64,000 nt of DNA from Toxoplasma gondii ME49 (Eukaryota; Apicomplexa; Conoidasida; Eucoccidiorida; Sarcocystidae). A model generated the notes under the pieces. It worked only from the letters and a program-made list of their open reading frames with translations, did not search any database and was not told where the DNA came from. Where the stretch lies: assembly GCF_000006565.2 (NCBI RefSeq), contig NC_031478.1:5790212-5854211 (forward strand). Direction: 5' to 3'. Positions 41,859-53,176 of the stretch are shown one piece after another; positions within the stretch are counted from its first letter, which is position 1; every line of letters begins with the position of its first letter. The position numbers and the translations under genes are program-made.

Positions 41859-43378
41859 TTATTCATATAGTTGTGCTTTGTGTGCATATGGATAGTTGTA
41901 TTCAGCGGTATTACAGGCGTACACACGCGTATTTTTGTGTGGTGTTTCGGTTTGGTTTTTTGCCACTGAAAACTCGTCTTCGGGCCTTGAGGCAGTGCGA
42001 AGCCTGCAGTGCACGCGCTTGGGTATGCGGGAACTTCGTAGCCAAAATCGAGTCGTTAACTCCGAAAAAGACTGGACAAAGACGAACGAAGAGAGCGAAA
42101 AGACATCCTGCCAATGCACAGCGACGAGAAACGACAGCATTTGTTCGAAAAAAAACGATGAGGTTAGAAAGCGTCCTCCCTCTCGTGCGCGAGCATTTAA
42201 GAATCCATCTGTGTACATCGATACATCTATGAACTTACATAGACGCGCCTCTAAAAAAATAAACGACCTTTTCTGCCTCCTTTCTTCAGAAGACAGAAGA
42301 TGCAGACACACCATTTCTCTCCTCTTGAAAGCAGTTGAAAACGCACACCCTCTTTGACCCCGCAAGCCTAAAACCATAAAATCACACGAGGACGAACAAC
42401 TTGCTCTTTCTTGTTCTCATTCTGTCTCTAGTCTCCTTTCTCTCCCTCTAGTCATTCTCACTCTCGTGTTCTCCTTTCTCTCAATCTTGTTCTCCTCCTC
42501 TGTTTCTTGTCTTCTTCCTGTCTGTCGCTCTCTTTTTTCGACTCGAACTTCAGTGGACCGTGTTTCGTTGAAAACGTGGACTGCTTCTCTTCGCGCCCTG
42601 CTTGAGCGGGAGAGCACCGACAGCCTTTTTTCGCTCGCCGTGACGATCGCAAGGAGAAAGAAGAGAGCTGCTTCTTTCCAGTACGACGAAAGAGCGACAC
42701 AGTGTCTCGCCGTCTCGCAGCCGAAACGGCGTATGCGACGAAAACGCGGCGAACGAAGAAGGGCGTAAATCCGGAGGAGACAAACGTCTTCGTTGTTCTA
42801 CAAGAGAAAACGGAGTCGAAGCCCCTACACGACGTTTGCTCTGCCTCCTGTTCCTCCTCCCAGAAAGGAAAAAGGCAATGACAGAAAGCCGCGAAAGTGG
42901 ACGATCCAATGCCCGCGCCCTTCGCGCTCTTTTCACTCTGGTGCTGCCCACACCTGCTGCTTCTGAAAAGTCTCAGATGCATGCCTTTTCTCCACCTTTT
43001 CTCCACCTTCATTCCTTTCTTCTCATGCCACCCCAGCCTCGTTCTCCTCTCTTGGCCCTGCTGCTCCGTCTCTCTCTTCCTTCCTCTGTTTTGTCTTTCT
43101 TCTCCTTCCGCTCTCCTTCCTTCGACAAGTCGCCGTCGCCTGTGTCTCGAAGATAAAATGTCTCACAGACTTGCTGAGCACTCACGCCGACATACCGTTT
43201 GTCTCGCGACATGTCAGTTTGCATGCACGGCCATCACTGCATGCGTTCCCGGAAGTCCCCCGTGTTCTTTTTGAGAACAGCGTTCTTTCTCTCCTCCCGC
43301 GACGCGTCTGTCTGCTCCGCTCGCCTTTCAGCGACGTTTCCTCTCGAGGCTCAGACCGAGCCAGGCCTGTCGCCCTCT
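40241..43378. other. Spacer between converging 3' ends
   Basis: 3.1 kb between the TBC-TLDc stop codon and the LRR gene stop codon. It contains purine-rich stretches (40360-40540), AT-rich repeats at 41570-41870 and a C/T-rich part at 42400-43150. Frames of 100-200 codons are low-complexity Arg/Glu/Lys or Ser/Leu from these tracts. No gene seen. Confidence 0.65.
41822..41855. repeat. (TA)n microsatellite
   Basis: Seventeen TA units in the spacer, followed by TTTATTTATT. Confidence 0.9.
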
Positions 43379-46300
43379 TCACTGCTGAGGTAAGTAGTGC
43401 ATGCTTCGCGCTACCTCGTTTGCGTGGAAAGCGGGGGCAGGACCGGGAAGGGAAGCGAAGAAGAAGGAGTCTCCTTTCCGGGCCGGAAGCGGCTGGGGGC
43501 CTGCGCCTGAGGCACTGCCGCTGTCTCTGTCCTTCGGTTCTCTCTCCCGCTCCACTCCCCCCACACGGCCGTCGGGATGCTCGCGCCCCGCAAGGCCCGA
43601 GTACGCCGAGCCTTCGAAGGCGAAGGCCTGGCGGCCGTAGCCGCTCTTGAACGCCGCGTCGTTGCCCGCGCGGTCTACGCCCCGCGGCACGCCGTTAATG
43701 AACGCGTTGTTGGGGAAGAAGATGCCTTTCTCCGACTTTTGCCAGTTCTCTCGCAAGAAGTCCCGCGTCTCGAACTGCGTCTCGCGCTCAGAGGTCTCGC
43801 GGAACGGAAACTCCTGGTCTCGGTCGGGCGCCTGCGCACCCCACAGCAACTGGGCGGGGCGCGCGGGCGCCGCGGGCCCAAGACCGAAGCGCCTCCGCTC
43901 CTCCTCGGGTCTCTCGCGGGCCTCGACGTACGCCTCCTCAGCCGCGCGGGGCTGTGCGTCCCGGGGGGAGCTGCGGCCGCGCGGCTCCTGGCCCGCGGCC
44001 CGAGCGTCGGCCGCGAAGGCGAGTGAGGCGAAGGGACCCTCTCGACGAGCCTTCTCGGCCGACGCTCGGGCCGCGGCGAAGGCCTCGCCGTCTCCGGGCT
44101 CCGCGCCCTCGCCCTGGCGCCCGCGCAGCAGGCGGAGGAAGGCCAGTTCTTCTCGCTCGTTTTCGCGAGCACGCTCCTCGTGGCTCGCGGCCCCGCCTGG
44201 CGCGAACAACGCGCGCGACAGCGAGTTCTGCTGCAGGAGCTGGAAAGGCGACAAAGCCACCCGGTCTTCGCCGTCTGTCCGACTGAAAGCCGCGGCGCTG
44301 TCGGCCCGCGCGGAAGGCTCGCCGTCAAGCCGGCCATTCGCCAGCGAGTCCGAGTTCCCACGGCACAGCGAGGCGGAGACGCCGGCGCCCTTTCGCCCCG
44401 ATAGAGGCGCGAAAGCGAACGCGTCTGGGGGGAGAGAAGCGGCGGAGTTAGCAGATCCGGAAAGTGACGAGAAAGTCGATCCGCGGGTACTCTGGAGGGC
44501 GAGGCGGCTGTCGCCCAGCGACGCGTCCCGAGGGAGTCGCTGGTCGTCTCCGTCACCCTGCGCTGTCGCCTTGAGACGCGAAGAGACGTAGTCGCTCTCA
44601 GCGAAAAACGGGGGGTTCGCGAACGGTGGCCGGCCTCGCGAAGTCCCTGGTTGAATCACGGGCGAGAACGACTCCTGGCCTGCCTCGTGTCTCCTCTGCG
44701 CGACGCCGAGTGCAGACCCGAAGTCCGCGAGGTCCTCGCGTTTCGGGGCTTGCCCGTCGCTTATGCGCCGCTGCTCTGCGCCCGCGTACACCGCGCCCGA
44801 GGCCCCGGGAAAGAAGGAGAAGGAGAAGGAGGAGGCCGAGCCAGACGGCTGTGCCCAGTCCTGAGACGACCCCACGCTTCCTGAGGCCCGCGAGCTGGCG
44901 CCGGCGCGTCCCTCGGAGCTCGTGAGCGCGAACTCTAGACGGAGACTCTCGTCGCGGGGGCCCTTTGCTTCGCTCTTCCCGAAGAGTCCTGGGTACGAGC
45001 ACCTGCCGCCTCGCGGGTCGACGCCGCGGGGCTCTTCGGGGACTTGGGCGCAGTTGGCCCAGGCCGTGGCTGCGTACGTGTGCCCCTTCTCTTCGCGTCT
45101 CACCCCCTCGCCATGGAGCCCGTAGAACGCGGCCCCCTGCGTCTGCGTGCTCAGAAGAGAAGACAGGGACGGCAGCAACTCCTCGTTCTCGCGGCCCGGC
45201 TCTCGCGTCCTCGTCACAAAGGGCAAGAACGGGTCCGGCTTCTCGGTGCGACGCCGGTCCCCGAAGTCGCCTTCGCCCCACCACGGTTCGAAGGCGCGCG
45301 CGCCCCCGCTCGAGGCCTGAAGGCCATGGGCTCGCGTCTGTCGACTGTCTACGGGTGCCTCTCTTATTTCCTTCTCGAATGCCATGTCGTCTTCTCGCCC
45401 ACGGCGATCCTCCCGCCCTGCATGCGTTGGGAAGACCCGCAAGCTCCCAGCCACGGAGTCACTCACCCCCGGGTACCCCCGACCCTCCGGGAGATCGCGC
45501 GACTCGGGGCTTTTCTGTGGCTCTCTTGAAGAGGCTTTGCTCGGCTGGTCTTCAGAGAACGAAGCCTGCGCCAGGACAGACAAAAACGCCACACGCGCGG
45601 CCTCCGCCTCTGTCTTCGCGGGGTCCGTCTGGCCCTCCCGGCCCCGCGAGCGTTCCGCCTCTCGGCGCGCCGCGAGCTCGCTCGCAAACGCGTCTGCCGC
45701 CGCCTGCTGGGCCTCTGGGGGGAGCGCCGCGAAGACATCCGAGAGAGTCGGCTTCTTCTCGCGCTCCCCTTCGCGCCAGGCGCGAGCGCCTTCTTCTCGC
45801 GAATCGCGCCTCGCGTACGCGGGAAAGGACGCCTGTGGGTGGAACTGCGTCGAGTTGCCATACGCCTCCGCTCTTGGAGACATGCGTGTCTCGCTGGGCC
45901 CGTACGGCCCCTCCATCTCGGGCGCGCCCAAGGGCCCCTTGGTCCCGCTCCGCCGGCGCCCCGTGCTCCCAGTCCCCAGGCCTGGAGGCTCCAAAGGGTA
46001 CGCTCCGTAGGGGAACCCGCTGTTGGGCTCCACAGGGCGCGCATCGGCGAGGGAGGCCCGGGCATGCAGCGACGGCGACGGCTCCCTCTGGGGATGTCTG
46101 CTGCCCGCGACGTAACTCGAAAAACCAACGTTTTCCTGCTTCTGTCTCTCCTCATATGGCCCCGCCTCGTCTTTCGATCCCCCTTGCTTCAACCCATTCA
46201 CTTCCACGTTCTCCTCGTTCCTCCGTGCTTCAGCACACTCGCGGTCGCGCGCGAAAGACGAGAAAGTTACCTGTCTCTCTCTCTCGATTCTTTCTCTCTC

Positions 46301-48517
46301 TGCACGATCTCTCTGCACTCGCTCTTGCTCGCTCTCTTCCTTCAGGGAAGCATAGGAAGACATGTTGCGGAGAGCAAGTGAGCCCCGGGGGTCCTCCACT
46401 CGTGATGCGAACTGCGCAGCGCAAGAGAAACGCGGGTCGGGCCTCTGCCCAGTCTCTGCACGCAGTCGGTCGGCGACGGGGCCGGCTCGGGGGTCTCTAC
46501 ACTCCTCGGAGCGGATTTGACTGTCTACGTCTCTCGGCGCGTAGGGCGCCCGCGAAGAGGGAGAGGAGAATCCATAGGAAGAAGCGAGAGAGGGAAATGG
46601 ACAGGTTGTCTCCGACGGATCCTTCTCTTGCTCCGCGTCTCCCCGTTCCTTCGAATCCCCTGTCGCGGCGCTCACGCCGTCTCGTGTCTGGAGGAAAGCG
46701 CCTGGACTCTGGGCGGAGTCTGAAGAGAAGCCACGGACGCGGTCGCGCCCCGGAGGCTCCGGCCCCGCGTCTCTGTGTCTCTCCGGAAACCTTCTGTCCC
46801 CACCACCACTCTCTCTGTCTCCGAGACTCTCCACAGACTCTGGGCCCTCAGGTGTCCGCCGCGTTTGTTTCAACTCTCCAGAGGCTCCGCACACCTCCGC
46901 GTCCCTGCGGCGCGAAGAGTCGCCTCCTGTCTCCTCGCGCGGGGCGCCGCGGGAGTCCGAGTCATGCGCGGGCGCCGGCTCCTGGGAGGCGCGCAGCTCC
47001 TGCCGCTGTCCGGATCGCGAACGGGTCTTCGCGCCGTGACTCCGCGCCGACGCAGTGGTGGCTGCGACCAGTGAGTTTCGTCTCTCCCCCAGGGAAGAGA
47101 GCGAGCGAGGCGAGGCAGGAGACGCGCAACTCTTCGCCTCTGCTCTCTCATCGCCTCGCGGCGACGGAAGCCCACGAGCGGAGACCCCCTGGGAGTGCTG
47201 TAAGTGGGTGGAAGAGGCAAGAGAAGAAGATGGCGAGGCCCCGACAGCGACCCGTGACTCCACTCCAAGCCCCGTCCCCTCTCTGTCCTCCTGCGCCGTT
47301 GACCTCGCCGTGGTCGACAGAGCAGGCGTTGCGCATCCGCCTCGTTCTTCACGGCTGTGTTCTCGCGCATCCGATCCGCAGGGTCGCGGCCGCTCATCCG
47401 CAACTCCCTCGTCGTTCTGTGAAGAGCTGGAGTCCGCTGCCGAAGCGTCTGTCTTCGGAGCTTCTTTCTCTCCGCCGTTGCAGCCTTCAGACGCGTCCGC
47501 GGACGCGACGGCGCCCCAGCGCGGGCCGCGGCCCTGTCGGAGGCTGCCACTGCGAATGTCCGGCCAGGACGCATGGTCTGTGGCATCGAGAGCGGGCAGT
47601 TTCTCCTCGACTTCCTTCTTCTCGCCTGTCTGCCTGCCCCAGATCGCGCTGCTTCCTGACACGGCTTTTTTCTCGCCTGAGCCGTCAACGTCGCGGCCCA
47701 GCGCAGTCGACTTTCCTTCGGGGCCTGCGCCTCCCTCCTCCCCGTCTTCCCTTCCGTCCTTCTCCTCTCGCCCCCTCCCAGTCCCGAGCACCGACTCATT
47801 CCTCGTCAACCAACAACTCTTCCTCGGCTCTGCCACAGCCGGCGTTTCCTTCTCTTCCTTGTCCTCGAGTTTCTCGTCACTCTCCTCCGTCTTCGCCGCC
47901 TTCTTCTCGTCCTTCTTGTCTCCCTTCTCGACTTCTTCGAGGGACAGCAGCGCCTGGCGAGAGGCGACATGGGAGGCGACGTCTGGGATGAGGAGACTGC
48001 CGCCAGACTCGTGCGTCTGGTGGTCGATGACGTAGAGGTGGACGAGGGGGCTCCACGACGAGGTTGCATGTCGACACTTGCTTGGACCGCACAAGTCTCG
48101 GTTCTTCTCTGTGCAGAACGCGACGCCCTTGGAGTGGATGAACACCATCAGCTTGTTCACCTGCGTGATCTCGTTCTGTTCCAGGCGCAGCCAGAGCGGC
48201 ACCAACTTCCCCTTGCGACCCACGCGTGGATAGCCTGCATGCGCCGCCAACGCCCGCAGCAGCGTCGCCGCGCCGCGCGCCGTGATTTTATTGTGCGACA
48301 GATGCAGCTCGTGCAGCGGTTCTCGCGTCGCAGAGATGTAACGCGACAGACACACCATCCCTGAAAAAAAATTTCAAGGCACTCACAAAACCACACTTTC
48401 TTCAGCCATGCAGAGAACCAAGAAAGCTAAGGGGCAGGACATACTCCCTGTAAGCATAGAGCTGCATGCAAACAATACCTCTTTCTATCTATATACTATA
48501 TATATTTTCATATATAT

Positions 48518-48554
<37 letters not shown>

Positions 48555-50781
48555 GTATAGATACTGAGGGGGACTCTCATATACGTTTGAACGGGTCACA
48601 GGAGAAAATCCCGAAGAGTGCCAGTCGACAGCTACAGTGCATCCTGCTGTTTTTTTCAGGCAATTGAACTTTGCTTGACACACTCAGGGCATGCGGCGCC
48701 AGTGGGATAACACTTGAGGCTACACTCCTTGTTTGTTCAATTTGTCAAAAAAACCAGAAGCACACCTATCTGTATACATGGATCTGTACGAAGAATGGAG
48801 AGAACAATGCGAAGGAAAAGGAAGACGATTCACGTTTGCTTGTTTGCAGGAAATACACCGAGTTATCTAGGGCAAAGGGAGATTGCAAGAAGGAGTGGAT
48901 AGCCACGGAAGCCTGAAAAGCGATACGCCACCAAAAGTAACTTTCTTCTTCCCCCTTCGTGTGTATGTACACCTGAAGAGGTGGTGCGCGCATCAATCCG
49001 TTCGCCGCGAAAACGAGCCATGTATGAGCAGTGGAGGACGCGTTCACAACCGAAAAACGAAGCAAAAGACGAGGCCACGGGCTTTCGCCTGCTACGGGAG
49101 AGCTTCGTTCCAGAAAGCGAGCGAGGGCGTCTCTGATGCAGAAGTCCACTGTACAGACACTCTGGCACGTCGTCGCTCTTCTGGCTCGTCTACGTCACGA
49201 GGGGGTGCTTTCTTTTTCTATCCTTTCACTGCAGAGTGTGTCACGACGCTGTGCGAATCTTCTGTGGGCGTTGAGCCCCCTCCCCCAAAGCTGAACCAGA
49301 AGCCGTTAACTGACGAATCAGAAGTCCCCCGCGGCGCAGTCCTCGTCTTGCTGCAAAAACGGATGCTAAGAAAGCACCTTCCTCCCCCCTTTCCTCGTTG
49401 TCTCAAAGGACGCACCTGGGTCAGAGATGTTGTTCCTGTAAAGTTTCATGATACGACACCCGACCTTCCGTCGAATCAGAGTGGTGAGGAGATGGTCCAA
49501 GCCGACGTGAGTAATTCTGTTGTTCGACAGACAGACCTCTGAGCTCGTGAGACCCTCCACGTTCTGCTCCGCCAGGAAAATGTCCAGCCACTGAGAAAAG
49601 GATTCGAGTTTCGCGTCGTCGAGGACCGACAAACGATACCCATTCGCCTTGTTCTCCTTCCAGTCTAGAAGAATCGACAGCCGCTTCGCGGTCTTGTCGA
49701 GCTCCACAAAAAGCTCCCACTTCACCTCCTCCTTGTCGCCCCGACCCGTCACCAGGCCGGCCCACCGCGCCGGCGTCGCCATCGCAGAGCCGGAGACACC
49801 GGAGACACCTCTGAGGGACGAAACGGAGACACTTCTGAGGGGCGAAACGGAGACACCGGGGCGCAGACAGGAAGCTCGCGGGGGGAGTGTCGGGAGCAGC
49901 GGGCCAGGCTCTCTACGGGAAGACGCAGAGGACTTGGCAGCGACAGAAGTCCCCGAGAACAGGGAAGTCAGAGAAGCAGATTGAGACACGGAAGACGAAG
50001 ACGACAGAAAAGAAAAAGACTGAGGTGCACTGGGCGAACAGGAGGACTGGAAAAAAGAGAGACAAGAGGAAGACTGAGGTGCACTGAGCGAAGAGGAAGA
50101 CTGAGGTGAACTGAGCGAAGAGGAAGACTGGACAGAAGACAGACAAGTGGAAGACTGAAGTGAACTGAGCGAAGAGGAAGACTGGACAGAAGAGAGACAA
50201 GAGGAAGACTGAGGTGAACTGAGCGAAGAGGAAGACTGAGGTGAAATGAGCGAGGAGGAAGACTGAGGTGAACTGAGCGAAGAGGCAGACTGAGGTGAAA
50301 TGAGCGAAGACGACGACTGAGGTGAACTGAGCGAAGAGGAAGACTGAGGTGAAATGAGCGAAGACGACGACTGAGGTGAAATGAGCGAGGAGGCAGACTG
50401 AGGTGAAATGAGCGAAGACGACGACTGAGGTGAACTGAGCGAAGAGGAAGACTGAGGTGAAATGAGCGAAGACGACGACTGAGGTGAAATGAGCGAGGAG
50501 GCAGACTGAGGTGAAATGAGCGAAGACGACGACTGAGGTAGACAGAGCAAAGAGGAAGACTGAGAAGCGGAGAGCGAAGAGGAAGACTGGAAAGAAGAGA
50601 GCGGCAAAGAATGAGAAGAGAAAGAGGTATGGCCAGCCTTTCGGGGTGGAGAACTTCCGTTTTGGAGGGTCGAATCGCGCGGTCGCTGAGTGGGGAGATC
50701 TTGAGAAAATGGAGACAATGTAGAAGACTGATTCGCAGGGGCGCTGGCAATGCCCGTCGAGGCCGTCAGTCTCTGGGCCAT
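43379..50781 (-). CDS. Leucine-rich-repeat protein with long disordered region, function unknown
   Basis: Two exons, 49416-50781 and 43379-48360, joined in phase (donor GTGCGT, acceptor TTTTTTTTCAG), give about 2115 residues. The start at 50781 (MAQRLTASTG) is my choice; an in-frame ATG at 50955 would add 58 residues that look like UTR. Residues about 70-257 are some 20 copies of a nine-residue Ser-rich repeat. Residues about 320-530 form the conserved part: a Lys/Glu-rich helical lead-in (WELFVELDKTAKRL) and about four RNase-inhibitor-type LRRs (VCLSNNRITHVGLDHLL, KLYRNNISDPG, ELHLSHNKITARGAATLL, LWLRLEQNEITQ). The intron falls inside an LRR. After HLYVIDHQTH the remaining roughly 1550 residues are Ser/Glu/Arg/Gly-rich and probably disordered, with a charged coiled-coil-like stretch (RAERERIERERQ), ending ARSMHYLPQQ. 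No signal peptide or membrane helix is seen. LRRs suggest protein binding; partner and place in the cell are unknown. Confidence 0.85.
48490..48550. repeat. (TA)n tract in LRR gene intron
   Basis: TATATTTTCA units, then TA repeats. Confidence 0.85.
48955..48978 (-). repeat. 24-bp imperfect palindrome, copy in LRR gene intron
   Basis: CTTC and GAAG ends with core GTGTATGTACACC. Read on the minus strand it matches the copy at 51459-51482 at 23 of 24 positions. Confidence 0.85.
50010..50570 (-). repeat. 27-bp coding minisatellite (SSLISPQSS)
   Basis: About 20 units with a 27-bp period, encoding variants of SSLISPQSS. Variants (LISPQSA, LSSPQSS, LSSVQSS) recur in the same order, so blocks of three to four units have been duplicated together. 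Units become more diverged toward the 3' (C-terminal) side of the coding strand. Confidence 0.95.
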
Positions 50782-53176
50782 ACCGCGCGAAGCGGAGCTG
50801 TGGCCGACGTGGGAGATCCTCCAGCGAAGGGGAAGTGGGCTCTTGCGAGAGTCAAAACAGGAAAAAGGGGAGAGGACGGACAACCATTCAAATGGAGAAG
50901 AAGCGACGAGAGGAAGATGCTGTCGAGAGACGAGATATCGAAATTGAATTGGCAACGAGAGGCGACAAACGAAAAGCGACAGGTGCTAGTCAGAGAAAAA
51001 AGAGACAGAGGAACGATTGTGAGAGAGACTATTAAGAAGAAGCGACACGACTGAAAACGCCGACGCCTCGCCGGTTCTCCTCTCCCACACCAGCTCTCTC
51101 TCTCCAGAATGCAATCGTCTTCACGCGGCCATAGTTTTCTTGTTGTCTCAGGGGGGATCGCGGAGTGAGAAAGACTGCGACTCAACGCTTGCTTCGAGCA
51201 AGGAGTGTGAGAAAGGCAACTGGACGGAAGGTGGAGACAACCCGTCACCCGGAGCGGTTTTTGATCGACAAAAGGACAAACGAAAACGAAGAGAGACGGA
51301 TGGCCATGTTCGTCGCGCGCCGGGGCGGGGGGGGGGGCGTACAGGTACACAGAAAGAAGAGGGGAAACTGCGGCGGAAAAGGTCACACAAACCTGTTAAA
51401 AGTCAAACACAGAGAAAAGGAAATCGGAAGACTCCCACGGCGTCCTCCCCGGCCACACCTTCAGGTGTACATACACCCGAAGCGTCGTTACCCTCCCTTG
51501 TTTTCGCGAAATCGAGAACCTACCGAAAAGAAATCGGCCGGGCGAAAATGCACGGTCTGGCGGAGAGGAAAAGTCTAAGACAATTATGGGGGACTGGTAT
51601 GGAAGAAAACACGAGCAGCGATGAACAAGCTCGACCGGTCTGTAGCACTCTCGCTGCAAGTAGGAACCGCGTGAAAAAAGTGTACAACCGAGACGGGGTT
51701 GCCGGGCAGTCGAAAAATGACGAGTGAGCCGAGGCCTTGGAAAGGAAGGGAGAAGAGAGAAACGAAGCGCTAGGATGAGACGGGAGAGTGTGTCTGTTTG
51801 TCAAGCCCAGGGAGAGGCAGAACGACGAAGTTGACGGAAGACAGCTGAGAGGTAGGAACTGTGAGGGAGAGAGCTGTACAGCGAAGGGAGACGAAGGCAG
51901 TTTTTTCCGGTGTGCTCTCGCCTCTCGCTCCTCTTTTTTGCCTGAAACGAGAAGGAGACGCGGGGAGACGAAGGGTAGCATAGAAAAACGTAACGCGCAG
52001 GAAGACGAGCAGGATTGAGAACGAGACAAAGGAGAGCGGCGGAAAAGTTCGAGGTGAACTCGCGAACGCACGGCAGGGGAGGGCGGGAGAAGGAACCCCC
52101 AGAGAAGCAAATGAATGACGCACGAACGAAACGGTGCGCGCTCCCGTCACATTTTCCCCGGTGGCAGCACCGGCCTTTCTCTGTGGCGGGAAAAATCAAT
52201 TTCTTGTACGCGGTCGTCGAGTTGCATTTTTTCTCACTCGCTTCGCCATCCGTTTCGCCGCCGTTGGGCGGGAAGGAGTGGTGTGGCTGGTTTGGGAGGG
52301 CGAGGAAGGGGAAAGGAAGAGAGGGAAGTAGACTGGATGTACAAATAGAGGAATGCAGAAAGATTCCGTGCGTTGCCGCTGATAAAAGAGTTGCGTGGAC
52401 GAGCGCAGGGCGACGCGTTGCAGAGGGCAACGGGAACAGCGAGGAACAGTTGCTGGAACGGGGAGGCTGGGGAGAGAAAAGAGCACGGACCCAAAAGCAT
52501 TTTGCAAGGGTTTCGTGCGTTTTCTGTGCGCAGCCAAGCCTCTCTGCACGCCTGTGGCTCTCTGACTGGAAATTCAACGCTCAGTTGCCGGAGTGGAGGA
52601 AACCCTGTTCGCCACACCAGCGTCCGGAAGTCTCGCGGGGAAAAGTTTTTCGTTGGCGGCGTGCGATCGGCGACAAATGAAGAAGGCGCGTTTCTGACGA
52701 AAAAAACTCGGGGGAAATCCAACGCGGAACCCCCGCAAAACGGAATCGAGCAACCCCTCCTGTTGTCAGCGTCCCAGCAAGTCTGCTCCGCAAAACGTCA
52801 CATTCCACACTTTTCGCGCCTCACTGCCTCGCTCACACACCCGCTCTCTTGGGCTTCGCCTCAGAACCCCCAATCGCTAAGTCATACCCACTTGAAAAAA
52901 AATGGACGAGTTTACATAGTCGCGATACGCGTGGACAAATCCAAAGTGCGTCTGGTTCTCGTCCTGACACATATATATGTACGTTTGTATAAATATACAT
53001 CCCCTTCGCGCGTACACCTGTAAGGAGACCTACTGACATCCGGTGCAAGTGTATGCAGGTGTGTCCGCCTGAAAATGCTTCTAGACAAACACCCTGGCAA
53101 GCGGTCTGCTTCTTCTTCACCGCTATTCGAGAGCGTGTACGGTAGAGGGCGGTACTTTCAACCTTCTTATTAATGG
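50782..53176. other. 5' region of the LRR gene and spacer
   Basis: On the minus strand this is strongly C/T-rich (50.9-52.4 kb), as expected of a promoter and long 5' UTR. It contains a G run at 51323-51338 and the palindromic element at 51459-51482. Open frames up to 258 codons (minus, 51801-52577) are Ser/Leu/Pro-rich translations of pyrimidine tracts. No gene seen. Confidence 0.6.
51459..51482 (+). repeat. 24-bp imperfect palindrome, copy upstream of LRR gene
   Basis: CTTCA-GGTGTACATACACC-CGAAG, 680 bp upstream of the LRR start codon. Confidence 0.85.

Noticed and set aside
43380..43402. CTGAGGTAAGTAG on the plus strand, a perfect donor site
   Set aside because: It lies over the LRR gene's terminal codons on the opposite strand and no plus-strand exon ends there.
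44965..47991. 1008-codon plus-strand open frame
   Set aside because: Antisense shadow of the large LRR gene exon. It is Arg/Pro/Ser-rich, without domain, and results from GC-rich biased codons on the other strand.
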